A stretch of DNA of 64,000 bases from Xanthobacter sp. NM-25 (GCF_022138605.1 NZ_JACBFS010000002.1:372001-436000); one strand, 5' to 3'; counted from the stretch's first letter, positions 1 to 8,382 are shown. Translations and numbers: made by a program. Notes: generated by a model from the letters alone, not told the origin.

Positions 1-160
1 TCGTTGGGCGTCCTCATAGCTCGCCGGCCACGATCGCCTCAATGCCCCCGGCCCGCAAGCCCGCCGGCGCCGGGTCGACCGCGCACACGAATGCGTGACG
101 CTCAGACTTGGTTAATCATCAGCGCCCAAGCTGGACCGGTTCGCACCACGCCGGAATCCC

Positions 161-880
161 ATGAAACCCTTGCTGTTGCTGGTTGAAGACGATGCGCTCG
201 AAGCGTGCCGCCTCGAATCGGTGGTCACCCAACTGGGGTATGACTGCATCCACGCCTGTGATGGCGACGCCGCTCTGGCGCAGCTCGCGCGCACCCGGTT
301 CGACGTGGTGCTGCTCGATCTGGTGCTGCCGGAACTCGATGGCATGGGCGTGCTCGGCGCCATGAAGGCCCGCGGCCTGACCGCGCCGGTGGTGATCGCC
401 GTGCGCGCCGAGGGCATCGACGCCGCCCAATCCGCCCTGCGCGCCGGGGCCCGCGATTTCGTGGTGAAGCCGGCCGGCGCCTTGCGCCTGCAGGTGGCGC
501 TGGCCAATGCGGCGGCCCTGGGCCGGGCGGAAGCGGCGCTGGCCGCCCGCGACAACATCATTCCCCTGGCCCCCCGCCTCGCCGCGGCGCCCGCCACCGG
601 CGCGGCATGGGACGCGGCCGCCGCGGACCCCGCCGATGCGGATCCGCGCTGGACCGACGCCAGCGGCCACGTGCGCCCCCTGGAGGCGCTGGAGGAAGCG
701 GCCATCCGCCTCGCCTGCAGCCGCTATGGCGGACGGCTCACCGAAGTGGCGCGCCGGCTCGGCATCGGCCGCTCCACCCTCTATCGCAAGCTGGCCCGGC
801 TCGGCGACCTCGCCATCGACGACGACCTTTCGTTGGCCCCAGCGGAACGCGCCACGCCACAATTTGTTGCTGCAGAGTGA
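161..880 (+). CDS. Response regulator, receiver plus Fis-type HTH
   Basis: A 239-residue two-component response regulator. Residues 1-115 form a CheY-like receiver with the acidic pocket E9-D10-D11, phospho-acceptor D53 in LLDLVLPELDG and the conserved lysine K103 in VVKPAG. After an Ala/Pro-rich linker (about 120-170), residues 172-212 carry a Fis/NtrC-type helix-turn-helix (LTEVARRLGIGRSTLYRKL). There is no sigma54-interacting AAA+ domain, so it should bind DNA without being a classical NtrC activator. The Thr/Ser after beta-4 appears to be replaced (VRAEG, with R82 where Thr is usual), which may alter phosphorylation-linked switching. No histidine kinase lies beside it, so its partner and targets are unknown. 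The L,D-transpeptidase gene follows 98 bp downstream on the same strand. Confidence 0.85.
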   Translation: MKPLLLLVEDDALEACRLESVVTQLGYDCIHACDGDAALAQLARTRFDVVLLDLVLPELDGMGVLGAMKARGLTAPVVIAVRAEGIDAAQSALRAGARDFVVKPAGALRLQVALANAAALGRAEAALAARDNIIPLAPRLAAAPATGAAWDAAAADPADADPRWTDASGHVRPLEALEEAAIRLACSRYGGRLTEVARRLGIGRSTLYRKLARLGDLAIDDDLSLAPAERATPQFVAAE

Positions 881-978
881 CAATGGCCGACAAAGCCCGG
901 CCCTGCTCGCGCTTGTGAATTGATCCGCGCGCACAGGGACGGCACCACACCAGACGGGGACGAGATCAGGAGAGGACC

Positions 979-3324
979 ATGGGGATCGCCGAAACGCCGC
1001 AGACCGCTGCGCCCTGCGCGCCGCACCGGACGGCCGTGCGCGGCCTCGGGGTGAGCGCCATCAGTCTCGCCCTCGCCCTGTGGGGGCTTCCTGCCGCCGC
1101 CCAATCCAACGCGCCGACCACCGGCATGTCGCCGGCCGCCGCCAACGCCCGAAGCCTGCTCGAAGGGCCGCGCATGGCGCCGCCGGTCACCGACGATGCC
1201 GGCATGGGCACCGGCGATCCCGTGCCCGCCACCCGCCAGGCCCTGCCGAACCGGACGCCGGCCGTCCCTGCTGCGGCGACCGTGACGCCCGCGGCGACGC
1301 CCCCCGCAGCCACAACACCTGTCGTGACGACACCCGCCGTGACGACACCCGCCGTGACGCCGCCGCCAGCCCGACAGGCCGCCGCCTCCGCCGTGCGCGG
1401 CGGCATCGACAGTGCCGGCAATGGGGAGCCCCTGCCCGTCGCCGCTTCTGCGCCGCATGCGCCTGCCCCGAGCGCCACTGTCCAGACCGCGCCAACGGCG
1501 CCCAAGCCCAGCGCCACTGTCCAGGCGGCACCCGCAGCGCCGGCGCCGACCGGCAGCGCCCAGACGACGCTCTCGGCGCCCAATCCGGAGGCCCCCGTCC
1601 AGGCTGCGCCCGCAGCGCCGGCGCCGTCCACCAGCGCCCAGGCCACGCCCTCGACGCCCAATCCGAGCGCCACCATCCAGGCTGCGCCCGCAGCGCCGGC
1701 TCCCGGCGCCCATGCGCCATCCGTGCCCGCCTCCGCCGCGCCGGCCATCAACACCGCCACGCCATCCGCTCAGCCGTCCATCGGCGCACCAGCCACCGGG
1801 ATGGCGCAGCCGGCGGTGCCGGCCGATCCGGTGGCGGCGGCCCTCGCTCTGGCCCTGGCGGACCCGCAGCGCGTCACCTCCAACAAGAAGGAGCAGGAGG
1901 CGCTCACTGCCTTCTACGGCGCCCGACAGGACGCACCGCTGTTCGTGGACAACACCGGCTGGAACAGCCGCGGCCGGGCCGTGCTCGCCCGCCTCGCGGC
2001 GGCCGGCGAAGACGGCCTCGACCCCAACGACTATGAGGTGGCCCGCCTCGCCAAAGGTGCCGATGCCACCGCCCTGGCCGACGCCGAGCTGCGGCTGGCG
2101 CAGGCCGCGCTGACCTATGCGCGCCATGCCCAGGCCGGCCGCTTCGAGCCGAGCCGGATCTCGGGCATGATCACGCCCACCCGCGACATTCCCGAGCCGG
2201 CCGCCATTCTCGCGACCCTGGCGGACGCGGCCGATGCCAATGCGGCGCTGGCCGCGTTCAACCCGCCCCACGCCGGCTACAAGGCCCTGAAGGCCAAGCT
2301 CGCCACCATCGGCGCGCCGCGCCCGCCGACCCAGGTGGCGATTCCCCGGGGCAGCCTGCTGAAGCCTGGCGGCGTCGATCCCCGTGTGCCGCTGCTGCGG
2401 GCGCGGCTGGGGCTTGCCGCCATTCCCGGCGACCTGACCTATGATCCGGACCTGGTGACCGCGGTGAAGGATTTTCAGGCGAGCCTGAACCTCTCGCCAG
2501 ACGGGGTGGTGGGCTCCGGCACCCTCAGCGCCCTGAACCGGGGCGTGGATGCCACCGGCGCCGGCGCCCGTGACCGCATTCTGGCCAATATGGAACGCTG
2601 GCGCTGGCTGCCGCGCGATCTCGGCGCCTATTATGTGATGGTCAACATCCCCGAATACATGGCCCGCATCCATGAGGGGGACGAGGTGATCCACGAGACG
2701 CGGATCGTGGTGGGCAAGCCGGACACGCCGACGCCGCTGCTGTCGCAGGACATGCGTTATGCGGTGGTCAATCCCGCCTGGAACATCCCCCCCTCCATCG
2801 CCCGCAACGAGATGATGCCGCTGCTGCGCTCCGATCCGTCGGCGCTCAGCCGGCGCGGCATCCAGGTGACCCGCAGCGGTTCGGGGGGCTATTCATTCCG
2901 CCAGGTTCCGGGCAACAACAACGCGCTCGGCCGCATCAAGTTCATGTTCCCCAACGACCACTCGGTCTACCTGCACGACACGCCGTCGCGGAGCCTGTTC
3001 GCCAACGAGCGGCGCGCCTACAGCCACGGCTGCATGCGGGTGCAGGACCCGCTGGAGTTCGGCGAGGTGCTGTTCAACATCGGCATGCCGGGCGAGACCT
3101 GGAGCGCGGCCCGCATCGGCAAGATGTTCGGCGGCAGCGAACGCTACGTCACCTTGAAGCGGCGCATTCCGGTCCACGTGGTGTATTTCACCGCCGTGGT
3201 GGGCCCCTCCGGCAAGCTCGAGCTGCGCGAGGACCTCTATGGCCTCGATGCCGCCGTTGAGGCGCGCCTGGGGCTGGACGGCAAGCGCCGCCTCGCCGAC
3301 GGCGCCACCACAAGCCGGCGCTGA
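979..3324 (+). CDS. L,D-transpeptidase, YcbB/LdtD-like
   Basis: A 781-residue periplasmic enzyme expected to form 3-3 (mDap-mDap) peptidoglycan cross-links or attach proteins to the wall. The start has an upstream AGGAGAG ribosome site. A signal peptide spans about residues 20-42 (ISLALALWGLPAAAQ). Residues 45-290 are a low-complexity Ala/Pro/Thr linker with a 26-residue tandem repeat. A helical YcbB-like scaffold follows, then a PG_binding_1 domain (about 470-525; VKDFQASLNLSPDGVVG) and a C-terminal YkuD domain. The active-site motif SHGCMRV places the catalytic cysteine at C685. It is longer than E. coli LdtD (about 615 residues) mainly because of the linker. The next gene on the same strand encodes a MepK-like peptidase predicted to act on the opposite reaction. 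Confidence 0.93.
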   Translation: MGIAETPQTAAPCAPHRTAVRGLGVSAISLALALWGLPAAAQSNAPTTGMSPAAANARSLLEGPRMAPPVTDDAGMGTGDPVPATRQALPNRTPAVPAAATVTPAATPPAATTPVVTTPAVTTPAVTPPPARQAAASAVRGGIDSAGNGEPLPVAASAPHAPAPSATVQTAPTAPKPSATVQAAPAAPAPTGSAQTTLSAPNPEAPVQAAPAAPAPSTSAQATPSTPNPSATIQAAPAAPAPGAHAPSVPASAAPAINTATPSAQPSIGAPATGMAQPAVPADPVAAALALALADPQRVTSNKKEQEALTAFYGARQDAPLFVDNTGWNSRGRAVLARLAAAGEDGLDPNDYEVARLAKGADATALADAELRLAQAALTYARHAQAGRFEPSRISGMITPTRDIPEPAAILATLADAADANAALAAFNPPHAGYKALKAKLATIGAPRPPTQVAIPRGSLLKPGGVDPRVPLLRARLGLAAIPGDLTYDPDLVTAVKDFQASLNLSPDGVVGSGTLSALNRGVDATGAGARDRILANMERWRWLPRDLGAYYVMVNIPEYMARIHEGDEVIHETRIVVGKPDTPTPLLSQDMRYAVVNPAWNIPPSIARNEMMPLLRSDPSALSRRGIQVTRSGSGGYSFRQVPGNNNALGRIKFMFPNDHSVYLHDTPSRSLFANERRAYSHGCMRVQDPLEFGEVLFNIGMPGETWSAARIGKMFGGSERYVTLKRRIPVHVVYFTAVVGPSGKLELREDLYGLDAAVEARLGLDGKRRLADGATTSRR
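1468..1719 (+). repeat. 78-bp in-frame tandem repeat in L,D-transpeptidase linker
   Basis: Within the Ala/Pro-rich linker a 26-residue (78-bp) unit begins at 1507, 1585 and 1663, the third copy being partial. A half copy precedes it at 1468. The core reads P-S/E-A-x-V/I-Q-A-A-P-A-A-P-A-P. The repeat is in frame, so copy-number change would only lengthen or shorten the linker between the membrane-proximal N-terminus and the catalytic module. Confidence 0.85.
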
Positions 3325-3814
3325 TTCGCCACAAGCCGGGCACGCTCCCGGCCGCGACATCCTGGCGGCAGCATGCCCCGCCGGGATTCCACCAGAATGT
3401 GGCCGGACGCAGCGCCTTCGACAAGCCCGAGAGCCCACTCAGAATGCGGTTCTATAACCAGGACTTGAAGCAGGGTCCGGATCAGCCTGCGCGCGACGGC
3501 GGCGGGGCCAAGACTTTCGCGCACCCGCCGCATTCTGTGACTGAATGCCGCAGATCTGCCACCAAGTTTCGATTCACCAAACCTTGCGTATAGCTTTCCC
3601 GACACAGCCCCAGGACAGCACGAAGCACGTTTTCGCCATACTCGACCGCTAGTCACGGCGACGTGAGTGATGGTGAGAAGGTGCTGCCCGGAACGGGCAT
3701 GCGTTGGGGGAGCGGGGTGTCAACTCACCCTTAACCGAACCCGGCAAGACTCCGTTAGCCTCGTGTCGCGGTTCGCCGCGGCACCTCCCAAACCAGAGCC
3801 TCGGGTTCGCGACA
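3325..3814. other. 490-bp intergenic region without a supported gene
   Basis: The gap between the L,D-transpeptidase gene and the DUF882 gene. Short open frames here lack family character and ribosome sites. The second half is less GC-rich and includes a run near 3560-3600 that may hold the DUF882 promoter, but I could not find a convincing -35/-10 pair. No tRNA, repeat or strong terminator was seen. Confidence 0.5.
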
Positions 3815-5287
3815 GTGGCCAGGACCAAATTGTCGATCTCCTCCCGTCCCGTCCGCCGCCCGCTCCGCGACGGCTTCCGCCTGCTGCGTGTCGCCTCCAT
3901 CGGCGCCACTCTGCTGGCCTGCGGCAGCACTTCGCTCCAGACGGCCATCGCCAATGGCGATACCCGCACCCTGACCCTGCACCACACCCACCGCGGCGAA
4001 AGCGCCACCTTCACCTTCAAGAGGGATGGCCGCTACGATCCGGCGGTGCTGGCGCAGCTCAACCGCTTTCTGCGGGACTGGCGCAACGACAAAGAAACCA
4101 AGATGGACCCCCATCTGTTCGATGTGGTCTGGGAGGTCTATCGCGAGAACAACGCCCGCGCGCCGATCCAGATCGTCAGCGCCTACCGCTCGCCGGAAAC
4201 CAATTCCATGCTGCGCTCGCGCAGCCGGGGCGTGGCGAAATTCTCCCAGCATATGCTGGGCAAGGCCATGGATTTCTATATTCCGGGCGTCCCCCTCGCC
4301 GATCTGCGCGCCGCCGGCCTGCGGCTGCAGCGGGGCGGCGTCGGCTTCTACCCCACCTCGGGCTCGCCCTTCGTCCACATGGACACCGGCAGCGTGCGCC
4401 ACTGGCCGCGCATGACCCGCGAACAACTGGTGCGGGTCTTCCCGGACGGCAAGACCGTGCATGTGCCCACCGATGGCAAGCCCCTCTCCGGCTATGCCAC
4501 CGCCCTGGCCGAGATCCGCGCCCGCGGCTCTGATGGCGACGTGGTGGTGGCCTCCGCCGACAGCGGCAAGGGCGTAAAGAACTTCTTCTCCGGCTTCTTC
4601 GGCAAAAAGGACGACGCCGACGACGAGGAGAGCGGCACCACCGTGGCCGATGCCGGCAGCACCGCGCGTGACGACGCCAAACCCCGTGCCGCCGATCGTC
4701 CCACCCAGACCGCCCGTGCGGTCGCCGATCCCACGCCGCTGCCGCAGCTGCGCCCGGCGGAAGTGGCCCGCGGCGCCATCGCCACCCAGCAGATGGCCAG
4801 CGCCGCGCTCACCGCGCCGCTGCCGCAGCGCCGCCCCAACGACGCACCGGGCCGCCCGGTCTCCGCCCGCCTCGCCGCCGCGCCACTGCCGGCGGTCATC
4901 ACCCGCGGCACCCAGGAAGAGGCTCCGCAGGCGCTGGGCTATGCCGCCATGGGCGACATTTTCGGCCCGCCGCCCCACAGCGCCGGCACCGCCGTCGCCA
5001 GCGCCGCGCCGGCCGCCCGGCGCCCCCGCGAGCGCGCCCCGGTGCCCCAGGCCATCGCCTTCGGCCGGCTGTTCCTCTCGCCCAGCCTCTCCACGGAGCT
5101 TTATCTGAGGCCGCCGGAGCTGCGGGTGTTCACCGCCTTCGTCACGGCGCCACAGGCGGCGCTGGCGGTCTCCTTCTCCCGCGATCCCGCCTTCTTCGCC
5201 AAGCCGGGCTTCAACGGGGCGGCCGTCGCCGACCTGACCACCTACGTGTTCCGCGCCCCCACCGTCGCCCTCAGCCAGCGCATGTGA
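3815..5287 (+). CDS. DUF882/MepK-like M15 peptidoglycan peptidase
   Basis: A 490-residue exported M15-type zinc peptidase of the DUF882 (YcbK/MepK) family. E. coli MepK cleaves 3-3 cross-links. I chose the GTG at 3815 because the basic stretch and hydrophobic segment (LLRVASIGATLLACGS) then sit at the N-terminus; an in-frame ATG at 3704 would add 37 unlikely residues. The family core runs from about residue 50 to 205. The metal-binding pattern is visible as SQHMLGKAMD (H146, D153) and FVHMD (H188). The remaining 280 residues are Ala/Pro/Arg-rich, ending in a more ordered segment (about 420-490). MepK in E. coli is only about 180 residues, so this version carries a long unexplained tail. It follows an L,D-transpeptidase gene, as ycbK follows ycbB in E. 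coli. Confidence 0.88.
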   Translation: MARTKLSISSRPVRRPLRDGFRLLRVASIGATLLACGSTSLQTAIANGDTRTLTLHHTHRGESATFTFKRDGRYDPAVLAQLNRFLRDWRNDKETKMDPHLFDVVWEVYRENNARAPIQIVSAYRSPETNSMLRSRSRGVAKFSQHMLGKAMDFYIPGVPLADLRAAGLRLQRGGVGFYPTSGSPFVHMDTGSVRHWPRMTREQLVRVFPDGKTVHVPTDGKPLSGYATALAEIRARGSDGDVVVASADSGKGVKNFFSGFFGKKDDADDEESGTTVADAGSTARDDAKPRAADRPTQTARAVADPTPLPQLRPAEVARGAIATQQMASAALTAPLPQRRPNDAPGRPVSARLAAAPLPAVITRGTQEEAPQALGYAAMGDIFGPPPHSAGTAVASAAPAARRPRERAPVPQAIAFGRLFLSPSLSTELYLRPPELRVFTAFVTAPQAALAVSFSRDPAFFAKPGFNGAAVADLTTYVFRAPTVALSQRM

Positions 5288-5376
5288 GCCTCAGGCGGGG
5301 AGCCGCGCGCCGCTGGCGGGGCGCCTTCCCTCGCGACGCGCGCAAGGACGACCGCCCACACGCGGACGCTCAAGCG

Positions 5377-5412
5377 CGAACCCGGCGGCGCAAGACCGCG
5401 CCACCGGGTTCG
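5377..5412 (+). terminator. Hairpin after DUF882 gene, terminator-like
   Basis: A perfect 9-bp inverted repeat (CGAACCCGG / CCGGGTTCG, 18-nt loop) lies 90 bp after the DUF882 stop, in the convergent gap with gapR. Only a weak T-rich stretch (GTTCTCT) follows, so intrinsic termination is plausible but unproven. Confidence 0.4.
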
Positions 5413-5447
5413 TGTTCTCTGAACTGGCTCGCCGCCGGAGCGCTTAG

Positions 5448-5476
5448 CCCCGCCGCGCGGCATGGACACGGCGGGG
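5448..5476 (-). terminator. Hairpin after gapR, terminator-like
   Basis: A perfect 8-bp inverted repeat (CCCCGCCG / CGGCGGGG, 13-nt loop) lies 32 bp beyond the gapR stop on the reverse strand. It has no U-tract. Together with the hairpin at 5377-5412 it would insulate two convergent genes. Confidence 0.35.
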
Positions 5477-5508
5477 ATGACCCGGAGATCAGCCGCGCCG
5501 CGGGGTCC

Positions 5509-5772
5509 TCACATGAAGATGCCGAGCGCCTGGCAATACAGCTCGACGATGGCGTCGTGCTCCTTGCGCTCGTCGGCGTCTTCCTTGCGCAGCTTCAGGA
5601 TGGTGCGCAGGGCCTTCACATCGAAGCCATTGGCCTTGGCCTCGGCGAACACATCCTTGATGTCGTCGGCGATGGCCTTCTTCTCCTCCTCGAGGCGCTC
5701 AATGCGCTCGATGAAGGACTTGAGCTGTTCCTTGGCGAAGCCCGCAGGGGCATCCGAGACGTCTTCCGCCAC
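5509..5772 (-). CDS. gapR: GapR family nucleoid-associated protein (DUF2312)
   Basis: An 87-residue protein matching the DUF2312/UPF0335 family almost end to end (FAKEQLKSFIERIERLEEEK, then KALRTILKLRKED). In Caulobacter, GapR forms coiled-coil tetramers that clamp AT-rich or overtwisted DNA ahead of replication and transcription and stimulates type II topoisomerases. The first half here is a strongly charged heptad-type helix, consistent with that coiled coil. Translation starts at GTG with a GGAG element about 9 nt upstream. It diverges from the EamA gene across a 134-bp gap that holds a good promoter. Confidence 0.93.
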   Translation of the reverse strand: MAEDVSDAPAGFAKEQLKSFIERIERLEEEKKAIADDIKDVFAEAKANGFDVKALRTILKLRKEDADERKEHDAIVELYCQALGIFM

Positions 5773-5803
5773 CTGGCAGGTCTCCTCATTCTGATCCGCG
5801 GAT

Positions 5804-5833
5804 GATAGAGGCCAGCTGTCCGGTCCGCGTCAA
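5804..5833 (-). promoter_or_regulatory. Candidate sigma70 promoter of gapR
   Basis: Reading the reverse strand, TTGACG (5833-5828) and TCTATC (5809-5804) are separated by 18 bp. This places transcription start about 25-30 nt before the gapR GTG codon. Recognised by consensus only. Confidence 0.45.
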
Positions 5834-5906
5834 GGAACCATCCCCACTTTCCACGCTCCCGCCGCCCCCGGGCCGCCGCCGGCGATCGGCAGAGCCAAAG
5901 GTCCCC

Positions 5907-6914
5907 ATGAAAGCCGCCTCCCCCGGCCTTGTCGCCGGCATCTGCGCCCTCGCCCTCGGCGCCTTCGCCATGGGCGCCTCCGTGCTGTTCGTGCGGCAGG
6001 CGGATGTGGGCCCCTTCGCCAGCGCCTTCTGGCGGGTCGCCCTGGCCTTGCCGGTGCTCGCCGCCTGGGCCGCGCTCACCCCCCGGCCGGCCACCACCGC
6101 CCGCTTCCGGCTCGATCGCATGTCGGTAATCTCCGGCCTGTTCTTCGCCGGCGATCTCATCTGCTGGCATCTCGCCATCCTCGGCACCAGCGTCGCCAAC
6201 GCCACCGTGCTCGCCACCACGTCGCCGGTGTGGGTGACCCTGTTCGCGGTGCTGGCCCTGGGGGAGCCGCCGCGGCGGGCGGTGTGGCTCGGCCTCGGCC
6301 TGTGCCTGGCCGGGGCGCTGGTGCTGGTGGGCCAGAGCGCGCGGTTCGATCCCCATCACCTGCCCGGCGATACCGCCGGCCTGGTCACCGCCATGTTCTT
6401 CGCCGGCTATTTCCTGGCCGTGCGCCGGGCCCGGCTGTCCCGCGGGGCCGCCACCATCATGCTGATATCCACCGCCACCACCACCGTGGTGCTCGGCGGC
6501 GTCGCGCTGGCGCTGGAGCCCCGGCTGCTGCCCGCCTCGGCGGCCGGGCTCGCCGCCCTGGTGGCGCTCGCGCTGGTCAGCCAGGTGGCCGGCCAGGGCC
6601 TGATGGCCATCGGCCTCGCGGCGGTGCCGCCGGTGTTCGGAGCCCTGGTGTTCTTCCTGGAGGTGGTCTCTGCCGCCCTGCTGGGCTGGCTCTTCCTCTC
6701 CGAACCCCTGTCGGCGCTCCAGGTGCTGGGCGGCGGCGTCATCCTGCTGGGGCTGATGGTGGCGCGCCCGCGCGCGGCGCACCGCAAAGCACGCCACCAT
6801 GATGCACGTGACCATGATACCCCCGACCAGGACGGAGCCACGTGCCTCGCTCCTGCCCCGATCACCAGCGACAAGACACCCTCGCCCCCGGATACGCGCA
6901 TCGGAAGGCATTGA
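5907..6914 (+). CDS. EamA/DMT superfamily permease
   Basis: A 335-residue inner-membrane protein of the drug/metabolite transporter superfamily. Two EamA repeats, each of five predicted helices, cover roughly residues 5-135 and 150-290 (LFVRQADVGPFASAFWRVALALP in the first; FFLEVVSAALLGWLFLSEPLSALQ in the second). The start at 5907 puts the first helix at the N-terminus; upstream in-frame codons encode Pro/Arg-rich sequence not typical of the family. The final 45 residues are a hydrophilic His/Asp-rich tail. EamA proteins usually export small metabolites or amino acids, but the substrate cannot be read from sequence. Confidence 0.88.
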   Translation: MKAASPGLVAGICALALGAFAMGASVLFVRQADVGPFASAFWRVALALPVLAAWAALTPRPATTARFRLDRMSVISGLFFAGDLICWHLAILGTSVANATVLATTSPVWVTLFAVLALGEPPRRAVWLGLGLCLAGALVLVGQSARFDPHHLPGDTAGLVTAMFFAGYFLAVRRARLSRGAATIMLISTATTTVVLGGVALALEPRLLPASAAGLAALVALALVSQVAGQGLMAIGLAAVPPVFGALVFFLEVVSAALLGWLFLSEPLSALQVLGGGVILLGLMVARPRAAHRKARHHDARDHDTPDQDGATCLAPAPITSDKTPSPPDTRIGRH

Positions 6915-6948
6915 CGCCACCCCCCATGACAGGCACACAGCCCGACTT

Positions 6949-7536
6949 ATGTTCCCCCGTGTCGCGCCCGTGACGGGCCGCCCCTCCTCCAGCCCGCATC
7001 GGTGCACGTGTGCGCCACGCAAGTGGGCGCTGCGCAAGTGGGCGCTGCTGTCGCGGGCTTCTCGCGGCTGGCTCGGCGCTGCGCTGGCCTGCAGCCTCAT
7101 CCTGCTGCCGTCGCTGGCCCATGCGGACTTCCGCCTGTGCAACCGCACGCAGAGTCGCGTCGGCGTCTCGGTGGGCTACAAGGATGGTGATGGCTGGACC
7201 ACCGAGGGCTGGTGGAACGTGGCCGCCAACAGCTGCGAGACCCTGCTGCGCGGCGACCTGGTGGCGCGCTTCTACTATCTCTACGCCGTCGATTACGACC
7301 AGGGCGGCGAATGGGCCGGCAAGGCCCACATGTGCACGCGGGAAAAGGAATTCACCATTCGCGGCGCCGAGGATTGCCTGGCCCGCGGCTTCGAGCGCAC
7401 CGGCTTTTTCGAGGTGGATACCCAGGAGCAGAAATCCTGGACCGTGCAGCTCACCGACAATCACCTGATGAAGGTGCCGGCCCAGGCGCACGCGCCCCTG
7501 CCGCCGCTGGCTCCCGCCGGGGTCCGCGACCGCTGA
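6949..7536 (+). CDS. DUF1036 exported protein
   Basis: A 195-residue protein with a long basic N-region, a hydrophobic stretch (LGAALACSLILLPSLAHA) and a likely signal-peptidase cut after AHA near residue 59. The mature part is a DUF1036 domain (FRLCNRTQSRVGVSVGYKDG through CTREKEFTIRG), with conserved cysteines and aromatic residues. The function of the family is not established. The start at 6949 is chosen over one at 6799 that would overlap the EamA gene by 116 bp, though the true start may be elsewhere because the N-region contains a 15-bp tandem duplication (RKWAL twice). It converges on the TPR gene with a 31-bp gap. Confidence 0.75.
   Translation: MFPRVAPVTGRPSSSPHRCTCAPRKWALRKWALLSRASRGWLGAALACSLILLPSLAHADFRLCNRTQSRVGVSVGYKDGDGWTTEGWWNVAANSCETLLRGDLVARFYYLYAVDYDQGGEWAGKAHMCTREKEFTIRGAEDCLARGFERTGFFEVDTQEQKSWTVQLTDNHLMKVPAQAHAPLPPLAPAGVRDR
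7019..7048 (+). repeat. 15-bp tandem duplication
   Basis: The 15-mer GCAAGTGGGCGCTGC begins at 7019 and again at 7034 (second copy ending in TG). In the DUF1036 frame it encodes RKWAL twice, just before the signal-peptide core. It looks like replication slippage. Confidence 0.75.
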
Positions 7537-7567
7537 GGCCGCGTCACCGATCTGAGACGGGCCGCGT

Positions 7568-8314
7568 TCAGATGGGGCGGCCTTCCACGGTCAGCGTCAA
7601 TTGCGCTTCCATGTCCTTGGCCCCTTCCAGATGGGGATTGACCGCCAGCGCCTGCCGCACCGCCGTGAGCGCCCGCGGTTCCTCGCCGAGATCGCGCAGA
7701 ATCAGCGCCAGCCCATACAGCATCTCGAAATGACGGGGCTCCCGCGCCAGCACCTCGCGGATGTCCGCCAGGGCCGCGCCATAATCATCGCGCTGGTAAT
7801 AGATGGTGACCCGCTTGGTTCTGGCGCCCAGATCATCGGGCGCGATTTCCAGCACCTGGCCGAGGATCTTCAGCGCGAGATCAGGCTGCTTGGCCTGCTG
7901 CGCCACCGTGGCGCGTGCCATCAGGATGTCGATGGCCGTGCTGTCATTGCTGTTGAAGATCTGATCCAGCCGGCTGGCGATGGCCTGCGCGCTGCGCGCA
8001 TCGGGCGCCGCCTTCAGGGCGGCAAACAGACCTTCGAGCTGCGTCCGGCGATCCTTGGGGGCAGCTGGACCACCCCGCCGGGTCTCGGCGGCGTTGGCGG
8101 GCGTATCCGCCGGCCCCGCCTCCGGTGCGTCACCGGCCTGCGGCGCGCGATCACCGCGCGATTGGGCGAGAGCTGGGGAAACAAGACTGGCCACGCCAAG
8201 GACCAGACCGAGCGCCGCCGCCTGAAACAGCCGCAGGAACCGCCCGCCAGGAGCGGGGCAAAAGGCGAAGCGTTCGCCGGAGCGGCGGGAGCGGGACGGC
8301 GTCGATGCACTCAT
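7568..8314 (-). CDS. Exported TPR-repeat protein
   Basis: A 248-residue protein with a signal peptide (FQAAALGLVLGVASLVSPALA, cut near residue 51) and a Pro/Ala-rich linker to about residue 90. The C-terminal 130 residues contain about three tetratricopeptide-like helical repeats (LALKILGQVLEIAPDDLGARTKR; AALADIREVLAREPRHFEMLYG; RALTAVRQALAVNPHLEGA). TPR domains make protein-protein contacts; the partner is unknown. It lies downstream of rpmJ on the same strand, separated by a strong hairpin, so it is probably its own unit. Confidence 0.75.
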   Translation of the reverse strand: MSASTPSRSRRSGERFAFCPAPGGRFLRLFQAAALGLVLGVASLVSPALAQSRGDRAPQAGDAPEAGPADTPANAAETRRGGPAAPKDRRTQLEGLFAALKAAPDARSAQAIASRLDQIFNSNDSTAIDILMARATVAQQAKQPDLALKILGQVLEIAPDDLGARTKRVTIYYQRDDYGAALADIREVLAREPRHFEMLYGLALILRDLGEEPRALTAVRQALAVNPHLEGAKDMEAQLTLTVEGRPI

Positions 8315-8382
8315 GGCGCAAGTGTCCGCCGCCGATGGGGCGGCGTCAACAGCGTCGCGGCGCGGTGGCCGCGATCGCCATC

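Noticed and set aside
1..160. Possible gene or 3' end before the response regulator.
   Set aside because: Only short Pro/Arg-rich frames are open; no motif or ribosome site supports a gene.
781..2694. A 637-codon reverse frame and other long frames over the L,D-transpeptidase gene.
   Set aside because: The forward frame has a signal peptide, PG-binding and YkuD motifs. The Gly/Arg-rich reverse frame mirrors its repeat region.
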